The notes beneath the pieces are model-generated. The model was not told the DNA's origin. It ran no database searches and saw only the letters and a program-made list of their open reading frames with translations. The translations under genes and the position numbers were made by a program. A stretch of 64,000 nt of DNA from Methylophilaceae bacterium (lineage in GTDB: Bacteria; Pseudomonadota; Gammaproteobacteria; Burkholderiales; Methylophilaceae): NCBI GenBank assembly GCA_029244935.1, contig JAQWQF010000006.1, positions 1 through 64,000 on the forward strand, read 5' to 3'. Shown here piece by piece: positions 37,605 to 47,388 of the stretch; within the stretch, counting starts at the first letter, position 1; each line of letters begins with the position of its first letter.

Positions 37605-38105
37605 TTAGGTCAGCATACTGTCGTATTTTACATTGATACGCCATTCAAAAGGTAAATATGGCAAAGTTTTTTCCATAGTTTCTTTTAGTAATAAAACTAC
37701 TGATGATGTATACCATGATTCTGATAATGAAAATTCACTTTTCTCTACTAAATAGATAATAAGTATAGATATTAACAAGCCCCTTATAAATCCAAAAAAA
37801 CCACCCATAAAAATATTAATGAAGCTTAATCCCGCTGATTTAATAAATTTATTAATTAATTTTATAATCAAGGCAGATAGTATTAAAACTAAAATAAAAA
37901 TACAAAGATAGGTAATAATTTTATTTATAGGTGCATCAAAACCAAATGGAATATATGAAGTAAAAATAGTGCTATATTTATTCGCACAGTAAAATGCCAG
38001 TACAAGGCCGATCAAGGCAAGAAGCTCTCTTATAAAACCCCTATAAAAACCAAAAAATAGTGATATTAAAATGATGAATGCTAGAAAGTAATCGATAAAT
38101 ACCAT
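37605..38105 (-). CDS. cvpA: CvpA family membrane protein
   Basis: 166 aa with four predicted transmembrane helices and the family N-terminus DYFLAFIILISLFFGFYRGF (colicin V production protein type). The conserved FIRELLALIGLVLAFYCANKY and GGFFGFIRGLLIS segments are visible. Exact role is not settled; in other bacteria it affects envelope stress tolerance. It sits between the SPOR-domain gene (5 bp) and purF (17 bp). Confidence 0.9.
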   Translation of the reverse strand: MVFIDYFLAFIILISLFFGFYRGFIRELLALIGLVLAFYCANKYSTIFTSYIPFGFDAPINKIITYLCIFILVLILSALIIKLINKFIKSAGLSFINIFMGGFFGFIRGLLISILIIYLVEKSEFSLSESWYTSSVVLLLKETMEKTLPYLPFEWRINVKYDSMLT

Positions 38106-38110
38106 TTAGA

Positions 38111-38632
38111 TTATTCTCGCTTAATAATTCCAGGAAGATTAGCTTTTTTGAGAACACCTAATGCTGTTTGGGCTTCTACTTTTGAGTTAAATACCGTAGT
38201 AGATAACCTTAATTTATCCTTTCCAGAGATTTTGATCATCTCTAACCGAGCTTCATACCCCATAGACTTTATAATAGCTAACAATTTAGTTGCATTAGTT
38301 TCATCTGAAAAAATCCCTACTTGTATAAAATATGGTCCTTCATCCTTATTAAAACTTCGAGATTCTTTAATTTTTACCAAATGAGTTATTTCTTTTGTAT
38401 TTGTTTTAGATAAATTCTCTGATTTAAAAATATTACTATCAATAATACTGTCATTATTTGTTTCTAGGAATGAAATTTTTATTGGGGCTTTTAAATTGAT
38501 ATTCGTTCTATCATTAAGAAAAAATATTGATAGTATGAATAATAAAATCAGAATAATAACAGCGCCAAACAAACGAATTTTTGCACGCCTTATCATCACA
38601 CTTTCTTGAAAAGATTCTTTATTTTCAGCCAT
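38111..38632 (-). CDS. dedD: DedD-like SPOR-domain cell-division protein
   Basis: 173 aa. A cytoplasmic N-terminus is followed by one transmembrane helix (about residues 22-40, FGAVIILILLFILSIFFL). A variable linker leads to a C-terminal SPOR domain (about 98-170, PYFIQVGIFSDETNATKLLAII). SPOR domains bind denuded septal peptidoglycan and DedD-type proteins act in division. Position between folC and cvpA is the conserved dedD location. Confidence 0.85.
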   Translation of the reverse strand: MAENKESFQESVMIRRAKIRLFGAVIILILLFILSIFFLNDRTNINLKAPIKISFLETNNDSIIDSNIFKSENLSKTNTKEITHLVKIKESRSFNKDEGPYFIQVGIFSDETNATKLLAIIKSMGYEARLEMIKISGKDKLRLSTTVFNSKVEAQTALGVLKKANLPGIIKRE

Positions 38633-38638
38633 TAGGAA

Positions 38639-39907
38639 TTATTGTATTAAACATTCAGAAACAGTATAAAAGGAACCAAATACGATTATATTATCATTAA
38701 GTGATGATTTTTCGTAGGCATTCATATAAGCTTCCTGCAAATTATCACTGTTATAAATTATGGCATCACGTTTACAAGACCTTATTGCATTAATAATTTT
38801 AGTGGTGGGCATAGCTCTTTTTGAATTTATCTTAGAAATGTGCCATTCATCAACTAAGTTAATAAATAATCCAACAATGTCTTTAATAGATTTATCTTCT
38901 AAAATTGAAAATACTGCACAAACCCTACCCTTGTTCTTGTATTTAGATATAAAATTATACAAACATAGAGCGGCCTCTGGATTATGGGCAACATCCACTA
39001 CTACAAATGGATTTTGTGAGAGGATTTCAAGCCTGCCCCTTAAATTACATTCTAATAATCCATTAACAATAGCTTCTTTTTTAATATCGAAATTAATTTT
39101 TAGTAATTCAATACACCTTAAAACTCCTGCAATATTTCTTAGTTGATGCAAACCTTGAATACTTGGGTAAGGTAATTCAACTTCACTTCGGTCGGTTCCA
39201 ATATAATCAAAATTCTCATGCTTGCAGTTAATTTTATAATCTGTATCAATAATTGAAACATTTGCACTAATATCATTTGCATATCCAAGAACTGAACTTG
39301 GTGGGTTGTCAAAATTTATTATTGCATGTTTATTTTTTCTAAATACACCTGCCTTTTCATAGCCTATTTTCTCAACAGTATCTCCTAGATAATCCTGATG
39401 ATCTAAGCTAATCGAAGTTATTAATGAAATTTCTGGCTCAAATACGTTAACTGCGTCATGTCTTCCACCAAGACCCACCTCAAGGATAGCAATATCAACA
39501 TTTTCCTTAATCATCAAATCCATTGCAGCTAATGTCGTTATTTCAAAGTATGTAAGCAATATATTTTCTCTAGAATCATCAATATATTTAATTGAGTCGA
39601 CAATCAAATCACTAGATAATAATTTTTTATTTATGCTAATTCGCTCATTAAAATTAAAAAGATGTGGAGATGTGTAGCAGCCAACATTAAACCCAGCCTG
39701 ATATAAGATTGATTCGAGAAATTTACAGCATGAGCCCTTACCATTTGTCCCTGCAACAATAATAAGTGGAAAGTCTGGATTTAGATTACATAAATCCTTA
39801 ATTTTTTTTACTCGATCAAGCCCTAGCGAAATAGTCTTTGGGTTGATTGAGTCTATGTATTCGAGCCAATCATTTAAAGAATTAGATAAAGGTGGGTCTA
39901 TAGGCAC
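38639..39907 (-). CDS. folC: Dihydrofolate synthase / folylpolyglutamate synthase
   Basis: Adds glutamate to dihydropteroate and folates. 422-aa Mur-ligase-type enzyme with the P-loop VAGTNGKGSC, YTSPHLFNFNERI, EVGLGGRHDAVN and DVAHNPEAA in the C-terminal domain. It overlaps accD by one base and precedes dedD by 6 bp. The accD-folC-dedD-cvpA-purF order is conserved in beta- and gammaproteobacteria. Confidence 0.95.
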   Translation of the reverse strand: MPIDPPLSNSLNDWLEYIDSINPKTISLGLDRVKKIKDLCNLNPDFPLIIVAGTNGKGSCCKFLESILYQAGFNVGCYTSPHLFNFNERISINKKLLSSDLIVDSIKYIDDSRENILLTYFEITTLAAMDLMIKENVDIAILEVGLGGRHDAVNVFEPEISLITSISLDHQDYLGDTVEKIGYEKAGVFRKNKHAIINFDNPPSSVLGYANDISANVSIIDTDYKINCKHENFDYIGTDRSEVELPYPSIQGLHQLRNIAGVLRCIELLKINFDIKKEAIVNGLLECNLRGRLEILSQNPFVVVDVAHNPEAALCLYNFISKYKNKGRVCAVFSILEDKSIKDIVGLFINLVDEWHISKINSKRAMPTTKIINAIRSCKRDAIIYNSDNLQEAYMNAYEKSSLNDNIIVFGSFYTVSECLIQ

Positions 39908-40761
39908 TAATGAACTGTAAGGTTAGATATTAAATTTGCTAGCGATTTTCTTAACTGTCTTCTATCAACAATCATATCAATCGCACCATGATCTAAAAGA
40001 AATTCAGACGTTTGAAAACCTTCTGGTAACTTCTCCCTTACTGTTTGCTCAATAACTCGTGGTCCTGCAAATCCTATTAAAGCCCTAGGTTCAGCAATTA
40101 TTAAATCCCCAAGCATGGCAAAACTTGCTGAGACACCTCCCATCGTTGGATCAGTTAATAAAGAGATGAATGGGAGCTTGGCTTTACTTAACTTAGTTAA
40201 AGATGCACTTGTTTTTGCCATCTGCATAAGTGACAAGAGGCCTTCTTGCATTCTTGCACCTCCACTAGATGTAGCACAAATAAAGGGGCATTTATTTTTA
40301 ATTGCAGCATTAACAGCGAGAACAAACTTTTCACCAACGACCGAGCCCATTGATCCACCCATAAACTTAAATTCAAATACTGCAATAACAATTGGCATAG
40401 ACTCTATTAAACCTTGATAGACTACTAGCGCATCATTTTCATTGGTTTTATTTTGAGCCAAGGACAATCTTTCTTTATAGCTAATAGTATCCTTAAATTT
40501 TAGAGTATCTCTAGGTAGTATTTTATGGAAAAGCTCAATTTGCGCTGGGGTATCTAAAAGCAATTTGATTCTTTGTCGAGCACTAATTCTATTATGAAAA
40601 TTACAGTTTGGGCAAACCTCCATATTTTTTTCTAGATCAGAACGGTATAAAACAGATTGGCAAGATGCACATTTATGCCATAATCCCTCAGGTATATTCT
40701 TCTTAAGACTTCCAACAATCTTCTTAATTTTTGGTGGAACTACACTTTTCAACCAACTCAT
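39907..40761 (-). CDS. accD: Acetyl-CoA carboxylase carboxyltransferase subunit beta
   Basis: Transfers carboxyl from carboxybiotin to acetyl-CoA with AccA. 284 aa. A four-cysteine zinc ribbon is at residues 30-52 (CASCQ and CPNCNFHNR). The crotonase-like fold follows with [40 protein letters not shown] and [10 protein letters not shown]. Its start is 23 bp after trpA, the largest gap in the whole 19-gene run. Confidence 0.97.
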   Translation of the reverse strand: MSWLKSVVPPKIKKIVGSLKKNIPEGLWHKCASCQSVLYRSDLEKNMEVCPNCNFHNRISARQRIKLLLDTPAQIELFHKILPRDTLKFKDTISYKERLSLAQNKTNENDALVVYQGLIESMPIVIAVFEFKFMGGSMGSVVGEKFVLAVNAAIKNKCPFICATSSGGARMQEGLLSLMQMAKTSASLTKLSKAKLPFISLLTDPTMGGVSASFAMLGDLIIAEPRALIGFAGPRVIEQTVREKLPEGFQTSEFLLDHGAIDMIVDRRQLRKSLANLISNLTVH

Positions 40762-40784
40762 ATAAATTTAACTCTCATTTAATT

Positions 40785-41579
40785 TTAAGAAATAGTGCTT
40801 TTTATTTCAGTCATTAAACTTCGGATATTCTCCAGAAGATCTTCTTGGTTTGAATTTTCAACCTCTTTAATAATTCGACTTCCAATTACTACAGCATCTG
40901 ATATTAATGCAACTTGCTTTGCAGTCTCTGCGTCTTTAACACCAAAGCCAACTGCAATAGGTAAATTACTATATTTTTTAATATTATTAACTCGATCAGA
41001 AACTTGTTTTATATCAATATTTGCTGAACCTGTTACTCCTTTTAGCGATACATAATATAAAAATCCAGTTGCTTGCTCAGTAATAAGCTTAATCCTATTA
41101 TCTTCAGTTGTAGGTGATAAAAGAAAGATACTATCTATATCTTGTTCTCTTAATAATGTTACAAAATCTTTAGATTCTTCTGGGGGATAATCAACAGTAA
41201 TAACTCCATCAACATCCGCCTCCTTAATTTGGTTAACAAAATCCTTAATCCCGATCGCCTCTATTGGATTTGCATAGCCCATTAGAATAATTGGGGTCTT
41301 AGTATCTTGTTTTCTAAATTCCTTTACTAGCTGAATTGTTTTTTTTATTCCTACATCATTTGCTAATGCCCTCTCACTTGCTCTTTGAATAACTGGGCCA
41401 TCTGCCATAGGATCTGAAAAAGGTATTCCTACCTCAATCATATCCGCTCCTGATTCAACAAGAGTGTGAAGCATATTTACAGTCATATCTGGATGAGGAT
41501 CACCTGCTGTGATAAAAGGAATTAACGCTTTTTTATTTTCACTTTTTAAGCGCAGAAAAGTAGATTCAATTTTTGACAT
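40785..41579 (-). CDS. trpA: Tryptophan synthase alpha chain
   Basis: Splits indole-3-glycerol phosphate to indole and glyceraldehyde 3-phosphate. 264 aa. The catalytic Glu and Asp lie in DMIEVGIPFSDPMADGPVIQ; GYANPI, TVDYPPEE and the phosphate-binding VGFGVKDAETA are in place. It starts 2 bp after trpB, and trpFBA precede accD as is typical in betaproteobacteria. Confidence 0.97.
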   Translation of the reverse strand: MSKIESTFLRLKSENKKALIPFITAGDPHPDMTVNMLHTLVESGADMIEVGIPFSDPMADGPVIQRASERALANDVGIKKTIQLVKEFRKQDTKTPIILMGYANPIEAIGIKDFVNQIKEADVDGVITVDYPPEESKDFVTLLREQDIDSIFLLSPTTEDNRIKLITEQATGFLYYVSLKGVTGSANIDIKQVSDRVNNIKKYSNLPIAVGFGVKDAETAKQVALISDAVVIGSRIIKEVENSNQEDLLENIRSLMTEIKSTIS

Positions 41580-41581
41580 AT

Positions 41582-42784
41582 TTATAGACTGAGCCCTGCA
41601 ATTCCCGCAACTGTATTAATATCCTTATCACCCCTACCCGATAAATTAACTAAAACAATCTGCTCTTTAGACATTGTTGCTGCAAGTTTTTCTGCATATG
41701 CTAAGGCATGACTCGTTTCCAGGGCAGGAATAATTCCTTCTATCAAACATAGATTATGAAATGCTTTTAATGCATCATCGTCGGTTACAGCTACATATTC
41801 TGCTCTACCTGAATCCTTAAGCCAAGCATGTTCCGGCCCTACGCCAGGATAATCTAAACCAGCAGACACGGAATGAGTATCTATAATTTGTCCTTCATCA
41901 TTTTGCATTAAATATGTTCTATTTCCATGTAAAACCCCTATAGGGCTATTAGATGTTAAGGGTGCAGCATGCCTACCTGTTTCAACTCCATCACCCGCCG
42001 CTTCTACTCCTATTAATCGCACATTCTTATTATCAATATATGGATAAAATATTCCCATAGCATTTGAACCACCTCCAACACAAGCTAAAATTACGTCTGG
42101 TTGTCTACCAGCTAATTCTGGCATCTGTGTCTTGCATTCTTTCCCTACAACTGAATTAAAGTCTCTCACCATCATAGGGTAAGGATGTGGTCCTGCAACA
42201 GTGCCAATAATATAAAAGGTATCTGATACATTGGTTACCCAGTCTCTTAATGCTTCGTTTAATGCATCTTTTAGAGTTTTAGAACCGCTTTCGACTGGTA
42301 CAACTTTAGCGCCTAATAACTTCATCCTATAAACATTTGGTGACTGTCTTTTTATATCTTCCGATCCCATATACACAACACACTCAAGACCTAGTCTTGC
42401 AGCTATAGTAGCAGTTGCAACACCATGCTGACCGGCCCCAGTTTCAGCAATCACTCTCGGTTTACCCATTTTTTTTGCCAATAGTGCTTGGCCAACTGTG
42501 TTATTTACTTTATGAGCTCCGGTATGATTTAAATCTTCTCTTTTTAAAAAAATCCTTGCCCCGCCAATTTGGTTTGTTAGTCTCTCAGCATAATATATGG
42601 GGCTAGGTCTCCCAACAAAATGTTTTAAATCATGATGAAACTCTTTTAAGAAGTCAGGATCGTCCTTGAATTTATCGTACATGTCCCTTAGTTCATCTAG
42701 TGCTTCGACAAGTGTCTCTGCTACAAAGGTTCCACCAAACTGACCAAAGTGGCCAAAAGCATCGGGTAAATCATATGCCTGCAT
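41582..42784 (-). CDS. trpB: Tryptophan synthase beta chain
   Basis: Condenses indole with serine using PLP. 400 aa. The PLP lysine is in [15 protein letters not shown]; the phosphate cup is [12 protein letters not shown], and [13 protein letters not shown] is the family signature. It overlaps trpF by 14 bp, so translation is coupled. Confidence 0.98.
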   Translation of the reverse strand: MQAYDLPDAFGHFGQFGGTFVAETLVEALDELRDMYDKFKDDPDFLKEFHHDLKHFVGRPSPIYYAERLTNQIGGARIFLKREDLNHTGAHKVNNTVGQALLAKKMGKPRVIAETGAGQHGVATATIAARLGLECVVYMGSEDIKRQSPNVYRMKLLGAKVVPVESGSKTLKDALNEALRDWVTNVSDTFYIIGTVAGPHPYPMMVRDFNSVVGKECKTQMPELAGRQPDVILACVGGGSNAMGIFYPYIDNKNVRLIGVEAAGDGVETGRHAAPLTSNSPIGVLHGNRTYLMQNDEGQIIDTHSVSAGLDYPGVGPEHAWLKDSGRAEYVAVTDDDALKAFHNLCLIEGIIPALETSHALAYAEKLAATMSKEQIVLVNLSGRGDKDINTVAGIAGLSL

Positions 42785-43394
42785 TTGTAACTCCTAAAAT
42801 AAATTCTTTCATTAACTTATAATCTTTTAAACCTTTATCAACCTCTATTCCACTACTAACATCAACACCATATGGACTAATTGTTTTCAGCAAAGTTTTT
42901 ATATTATCTGGGGTTAATCCCCCAGCAACAATAAAAGGTTTTGAAGGATTTGGTGGGATTGCACCCCAATCAAAAACTTTTCCGCTGCCCCCTTTTTTAT
43001 CTTTTGAGTAAGTATCAAGTAGAAGGGCTTTTGCAGAATCATAATCCTTAATACATTTTAACAAATTTACGTCAGATTTCATCGAAATTGCTTTTATATA
43101 GGGCAAATTAAACTGTTTGCAGAATAGTTCATCCTCGTCACCATGAAACTGAAGTAAATTTAATGGGCAGCCTTTTATCGCTTCTTCTACTTCAGATTTA
43201 CTTTGATTTACAAATAAACCAACCGTTGTAATAAATGGAGGTAACTTTTTAATTATTTCATTTGCATTCTTTATAGTAATAAATCTAGAGCTTTCAGAAT
43301 AAAAAACAAACCCTAAAGCGTCTGCACCTAATTCAGATGCACTAATTGCATCTTGTAAATTTGTAATACCACAAAATTTAACCTTAGCTATCAA
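42771..43394 (-). CDS. trpF: Phosphoribosylanthranilate isomerase
   Basis: Third step of the tryptophan branch. 207-aa TIM barrel with the catalytic Cys in [11 protein letters not shown], the general-acid Asp in [15 protein letters not shown] and [12 protein letters not shown]. It overlaps truA by 4 bp and trpB by 14 bp. trpE, G, C and D are not in the window. Confidence 0.96.
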   Translation of the reverse strand: MIAKVKFCGITNLQDAISASELGADALGFVFYSESSRFITIKNANEIIKKLPPFITTVGLFVNQSKSEVEEAIKGCPLNLLQFHGDEDELFCKQFNLPYIKAISMKSDVNLLKCIKDYDSAKALLLDTYSKDKKGGSGKVFDWGAIPPNPSKPFIVAGGLTPDNIKTLLKTISPYGVDVSSGIEVDKGLKDYKLMKEFILGVTNAGI

Positions 43395-44182
43395 TCTAAT
43401 TTTCCAAAAAATTTTAGTTTATTATTTGCCAGTGGTAAGCCCCATTTATCATCATACTTTATATTGGTTAGATATAAACCATTTGGCATAAAGGTGGGTG
43501 GAGCTTTTGATCTATCTTTTTGGGTTAATAATAAATTAATGAAATCAGGCTCTTTCAATTCACGCCCAACTAAAATTATAGCTCCAAGCATATTTCTTAT
43601 TTGATGATGTAAGAAGCCATTAGCTCTTACAGTAAAGATATAGTCATCACCAGATCGCCTAACATCAAAAAAATAAATTTCTCTAATTGGGGAAGTTGCT
43701 TGACATTCAGAAGACCTGAATGAACTGAAGTCATGCTCACCGATAAATTTAGTACACGCTAGATGCACCATATCATAATTCAATGGATAAAAATTCCATC
43801 CAGCATATGCATTCCATAACGCAGAATTTATTGAATTATTAATAAGAAGGTATTGATATTCTCTCTCAACCACTGAATATCTTGAATGAAACTCATCTGG
43901 AACCTCTTGAGCCCAGATAACCCTTATCGATTCAGGTAATAACGAATTAACTCCTTTTATCCAAGCACTAATAGGTCGAACAACATCAGTATCAAAATGG
44001 ATAACTTGGCCCAGTGCATGAACACCAGAGTCAGTTCTTCCTGCAGCAGATACAGTAATTTTCGATTGAGCAATTGAAGATAAAGCACCTTCAATTAATA
44101 TCTGAATATTTGGTACATCGGTTTGTCTTTGCCAACCGCAAAATAATTGTCCATCATATTCTATTGAAGCAGCAATTCTCAT
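43391..44182 (-). CDS. truA: tRNA pseudouridine(38-40) synthase
   Basis: Isomerises uridines 38-40 in the anticodon arm of many tRNAs. 263 aa with the catalytic Asp in AAGRTDSGVHALGQVIHF, the family segment RVIWAQEVPDEFHSRYS and the C-terminal NGFLHHQIRNMLG. It overlaps the membrane-protein gene by 4 bp upstream and trpF by 4 bp downstream. The truA-trpF order is widely conserved. Confidence 0.96.
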   Translation of the reverse strand: MRIAASIEYDGQLFCGWQRQTDVPNIQILIEGALSSIAQSKITVSAAGRTDSGVHALGQVIHFDTDVVRPISAWIKGVNSLLPESIRVIWAQEVPDEFHSRYSVVEREYQYLLINNSINSALWNAYAGWNFYPLNYDMVHLACTKFIGEHDFSSFRSSECQATSPIREIYFFDVRRSGDDYIFTVRANGFLHHQIRNMLGAIILVGRELKEPDFINLLLTQKDRSKAPPTFMPNGLYLTNIKYDDKWGLPLANNKLKFFGKLD

Positions 44183-44796
44183 AAAATCAAAAGCTGGATA
44201 GATATAATTGATAAAATAAAAATTATTACCCAGATGTAATCAATTGCTTCAGGTCTAATAATAGTAATTTTATTATTTAATTTATTAATATTTTTACTTT
44301 CTAATTGGCTTATTATGTCTACATTGATTGTAGATAAAGTAAATCTATGCTTTTTAAAAATTTCTAAATATTCAAAAGTAAGATAAATTCGAGAAGATAG
44401 ACGCTCAATATTAATACCCATAAATGAAAATGGATAACAAACTTTTATCAAAAATCTTATAAAAAAATCTCTGGGCAGTATATCCATTAATATCATAATA
44501 AGCATAAATATATTAATTAGACGGAATAAATTTTCTATAGCCATGAATATTCCCTCGTACGAAATTGATATAAACGAATAATAAAATACTAATTCACCAG
44601 GAGTAGTTAATGGATAAATTATTATTAATGCAAATAAAAAATATTTTATTTTTTTAACAAGAGCAAGAGTTGAGAGATTCCTCATACTTGCAAAAAAAAA
44701 TAGGAGAATGAAAATAAAGGCGTGAATTAAAAAAGAAACTTTCCCAATAATAAAAAGCAATACTAAGCCTAAAAATAATATAAATGAATTAATCAC
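44179..44796 (-). CDS. EcfT/CbiQ-like integral membrane protein of unknown role
   Basis: 205 aa with about five to six transmembrane helices. The segments LTTPGELVFY, SYEGIFMAIENLFRLINIFML and PRDFFIRFLIKVCYPFSFMG, then INIERLSSRIYLTFEY, resemble the coupling component (T) of energy-coupling-factor transporters and CbiQ. There, similar amphipathic helices contact the ATPases. No ECF ATPase or S component is nearby. It lies between fimV (8 bp) and truA (4-bp overlap). I cannot assign a substrate; a stand-alone T-like protein is unusual. Confidence 0.6.
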   Translation of the reverse strand: MINSFILFLGLVLLFIIGKVSFLIHAFIFILLFFFASMRNLSTLALVKKIKYFLFALIIIYPLTTPGELVFYYSFISISYEGIFMAIENLFRLINIFMLIMILMDILPRDFFIRFLIKVCYPFSFMGINIERLSSRIYLTFEYLEIFKKHRFTLSTINVDIISQLESKNINKLNNKITIIRPEAIDYIWVIIFILSIISIQLLIL

Positions 44797-44804
44797 TTAT
44801 ACCT

Positions 44805-46259
44805 TCATCTTGGATTATTATCCTTATTATTATCAGAATTGAAGTTATCAGAATTAGTCGGGTCATTAAAAGTATCTTTTATAGTATTATTTTCATTCTG
44901 ACTGACAGGATTTTCTTGTGATGAATCATCATGTAATGAATTTTTATCTATTGCAACATCACTAACTACCGATTCATTAGTTTCATCATCACTAGCCCAA
45001 GATGAAACAGGGTCATGGTTAATCTCCTTCTTCTTTTTTCTAACAATAAATAACAAGCCGAGCAACAAGGTAAGAAGAAAGATAAGCGATAATACAAAAA
45101 TAGGCTTAATAGGCTTATTTTCAACTTCCTCATCAATAATAACTTCTTGAATAATATCCTGATTCTGATCTGTAATAGAAGATTGAAATGTATTAGGCGC
45201 ATCCTCAGCTGATTGTTCTTCATTATCCTTATTAGCTTCCTTAAGTGGAGCTTCTTGTAGCACATTAGAACCATCAATTGAATCAATAATAGTTTCTGTG
45301 ACATTTATTTTTGATTCTTGAGGCTTAATGAGCTTTTGATTACTCTTCTCAATTGCTTTTAACACTTCGTTTTTTTCTGCTAATTTTTTATTTGCAATCT
45401 CAAGCTCTTTTTTGAGTCTTGATAGCTCATCTAAATCTTTATTCTTTTTTGCTAAATTATTTTTTGTTTTTGTTTTTTTTGAGAGACTCTTCCATAGGAT
45501 ATTTTCTTGCTTGAGAATTTTTCTTGCTTCGAGATGGGATAATTTTTTATAATAATCACGAAGAGGTAATATTAATTTCTTACCTTTTATTAAACCATTA
45601 AGATTGCCATCAAAAGCATTGGGGTTTGTCTGATATATTGAAATTACAATTTGCTCAGTAGTAATTCCTGCATAAGAATTTTCTCTTGCTATCTGAAATA
45701 AGGTCTTTCCTGGTTTTGCTATTACCGTTTTCTTCTTTTTACTAACTTTGGTGCTTGGAATTTTTTTAACTATTTTTTTTGGCTCAACTTTTTTTATTTT
45801 CTTCAGTTTGTTTTCTATAGGAACTTCTTTCTTTTCTTGAATTTTTTTTCTAGGAACAACATTTAATGGTGGATCCAGAAGAACAGTGTATTCCCTTAAA
45901 ATTTTCCCAGTTGGTGATTCAATTTGAATCAATAAATCTAGATACGATTCAGCAACTGGCATCTTGCTTGATAATCTTAATGAGGCTGTATTAGATTTTT
46001 TTTGGTTTAGGGTTAATGATAGAGAGATATCATCATGAATTTTTGTTCTCTCAATGCCTTGGGATTTATAATTTTCTCTTGATGCAATTGATGGTTTTAA
46101 TGTATCAATTTTATCTTCACTAGTAAGGTTTACTTTAATTTCTACATCTAACGGGGAGTTTTGATTTGATTTAAAAATAATTTCACCTAATTGAAGTGAA
46201 TATGCATTAATTGATAAAAAAGTAACTACGCAAATTAGTAAAAATTTTATAAACTTCAT
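44805..46259 (-). CDS. fimV: FimV-like peptidoglycan-binding polar/pilus assembly protein
   Basis: About 484 aa, much shorter than FimV of Pseudomonas. A signal peptide comes first (FIKFLLICVVTFLSINAYS). The FimV N-terminal domain follows (LGEIIFKSNQNSPLDVEI and SYLDLLIQIESPTGKILREY). A Lys-rich linker precedes a LysM-like region (PGKTLFQIARENSY), then a coiled coil (about 265-310), one transmembrane helix near residue 390 and a short acidic, Asn/Asp-rich tail. The TPR repeats of long FimV proteins are not evident. The asd-fimV-truA location supports the name. ATG at 46259 is preferred to an upstream TTG. Confidence 0.82.
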   Translation of the reverse strand: MKFIKFLLICVVTFLSINAYSLQLGEIIFKSNQNSPLDVEIKVNLTSEDKIDTLKPSIASRENYKSQGIERTKIHDDISLSLTLNQKKSNTASLRLSSKMPVAESYLDLLIQIESPTGKILREYTVLLDPPLNVVPRKKIQEKKEVPIENKLKKIKKVEPKKIVKKIPSTKVSKKKKTVIAKPGKTLFQIARENSYAGITTEQIVISIYQTNPNAFDGNLNGLIKGKKLILPLRDYYKKLSHLEARKILKQENILWKSLSKKTKTKNNLAKKNKDLDELSRLKKELEIANKKLAEKNEVLKAIEKSNQKLIKPQESKINVTETIIDSIDGSNVLQEAPLKEANKDNEEQSAEDAPNTFQSSITDQNQDIIQEVIIDEEVENKPIKPIFVLSLIFLLTLLLGLLFIVRKKKKEINHDPVSSWASDDETNESVVSDVAIDKNSLHDDSSQENPVSQNENNTIKDTFNDPTNSDNFNSDNNKDNNPR

Positions 46260-46266
46260 AATCAAT

Positions 46267-47385
46267 TTATTTATCCTTATTAATTAAAATTTGTAACATT
46301 CTTCTTAATGGTTCAGCTGCACCCCATAATAATTGGTCCCCAACAGTGAATGCTGATATTAGATTATCGCCGAGTGCCAACCTTCTTATTCTTCCAATCG
46401 CTATATCAAGGCTACCTGATACAGCTGCTGGTGTTAGGTTATGTATAGTTGATTCCTTCTTGTTTGGGACTAGTTTTACCCAATTGTTAGCGGATTTAAT
46501 TAAATCATTAATTTCTGTTAACTCATAATGTTTTTTAAGTTTTATCGTTAAGGCCTGACTATGAGAACGCATTGATCCAATTCGAGTGCAAAGTCCGTCA
46601 ACATGAATTTTTTCATAATCATTCATTAAGATCTTATTTGTTTCTAATTGGCCCTTCCATTCCTCTTTACTTAATCCCTCCCCAAGATCTTGATCAATCC
46701 ATGGAATTAGATTCCCTGCAAGTGGAACCTGAAAATTTTCTTTACTAAAATCAGAAGAATGCATTTTATTTAATGCCATTTTATCGATATTAAGTATACT
46801 AAAATTTGTTTTTTTAATTTCTGATTCAGCAGATGAATAAAGCTCCCCCATTTGAACTAATAACTCTTTCATGTTGTTTGCGCCAGCCCCACTAGCTGCT
46901 TGATAGGTCATACTTGAGACCCACTCTATTGCCCCCACTTTAAGCAGGCCATGAATTGCAAGGAGCATAAGTGATACGGTACAATTACCACCTACCCATG
47001 TTTTTATACCATTATTCAAAGCATTATTAATTGTTGATTCATTAATTGGGTCGAGAACAATAACAGATTCATCGGCCATTCTTAACGAAGACGCAGCATC
47101 AATCCAGTGGCCCTCCCAATTCTCTTTTTTGAGAGCTAAGTAAACTTTTTCAGTGTAATCACCTCCCTGACACGAAAGGATAATATCCATTTTCGAAAGC
47201 GCCTTAACTGAATATGCGTCTAATAAAACATTATCTACATTTGAAATTTTTGGAGCCATCATTCCAACCTGTGATGTAGTAAAAAAGAAGGAATTTATAT
47301 TATTAAAGTCATTTTCTTCTTTCATTCTGTCTACTAAAACAGAACCAACCATTCCTCTCCATCCAACAAAACCAACTTTTTTCAT
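46267..47385 (-). CDS. asd: Aspartate-semialdehyde dehydrogenase
   Basis: Reduces aspartyl phosphate to aspartate semialdehyde for Lys, Met, Thr and cell-wall diaminopimelate. 372 aa of the long proteobacterial type. The NADP site is VGWRGMVGSVL, the active Cys lies in VGGNCTVSLML, and SYQAASGAGANNMKEL matches the family. It starts 3 bp after leuB and ends 7 bp before fimV. Confidence 0.97.
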   Translation of the reverse strand: MKKVGFVGWRGMVGSVLVDRMKEENDFNNINSFFFTTSQVGMMAPKISNVDNVLLDAYSVKALSKMDIILSCQGGDYTEKVYLALKKENWEGHWIDAASSLRMADESVIVLDPINESTINNALNNGIKTWVGGNCTVSLMLLAIHGLLKVGAIEWVSSMTYQAASGAGANNMKELLVQMGELYSSAESEIKKTNFSILNIDKMALNKMHSSDFSKENFQVPLAGNLIPWIDQDLGEGLSKEEWKGQLETNKILMNDYEKIHVDGLCTRIGSMRSHSQALTIKLKKHYELTEINDLIKSANNWVKLVPNKKESTIHNLTPAAVSGSLDIAIGRIRRLALGDNLISAFTVGDQLLWGAAEPLRRMLQILINKDK

Positions 47386-47388
47386 TTT

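Noticed and set aside
44966..45304. Reverse-strand ORF of 112 aa inside fimV
   Set aside because: Same strand, different frame, low-complexity Leu/Arg-rich translation of the fimV linker and tail.
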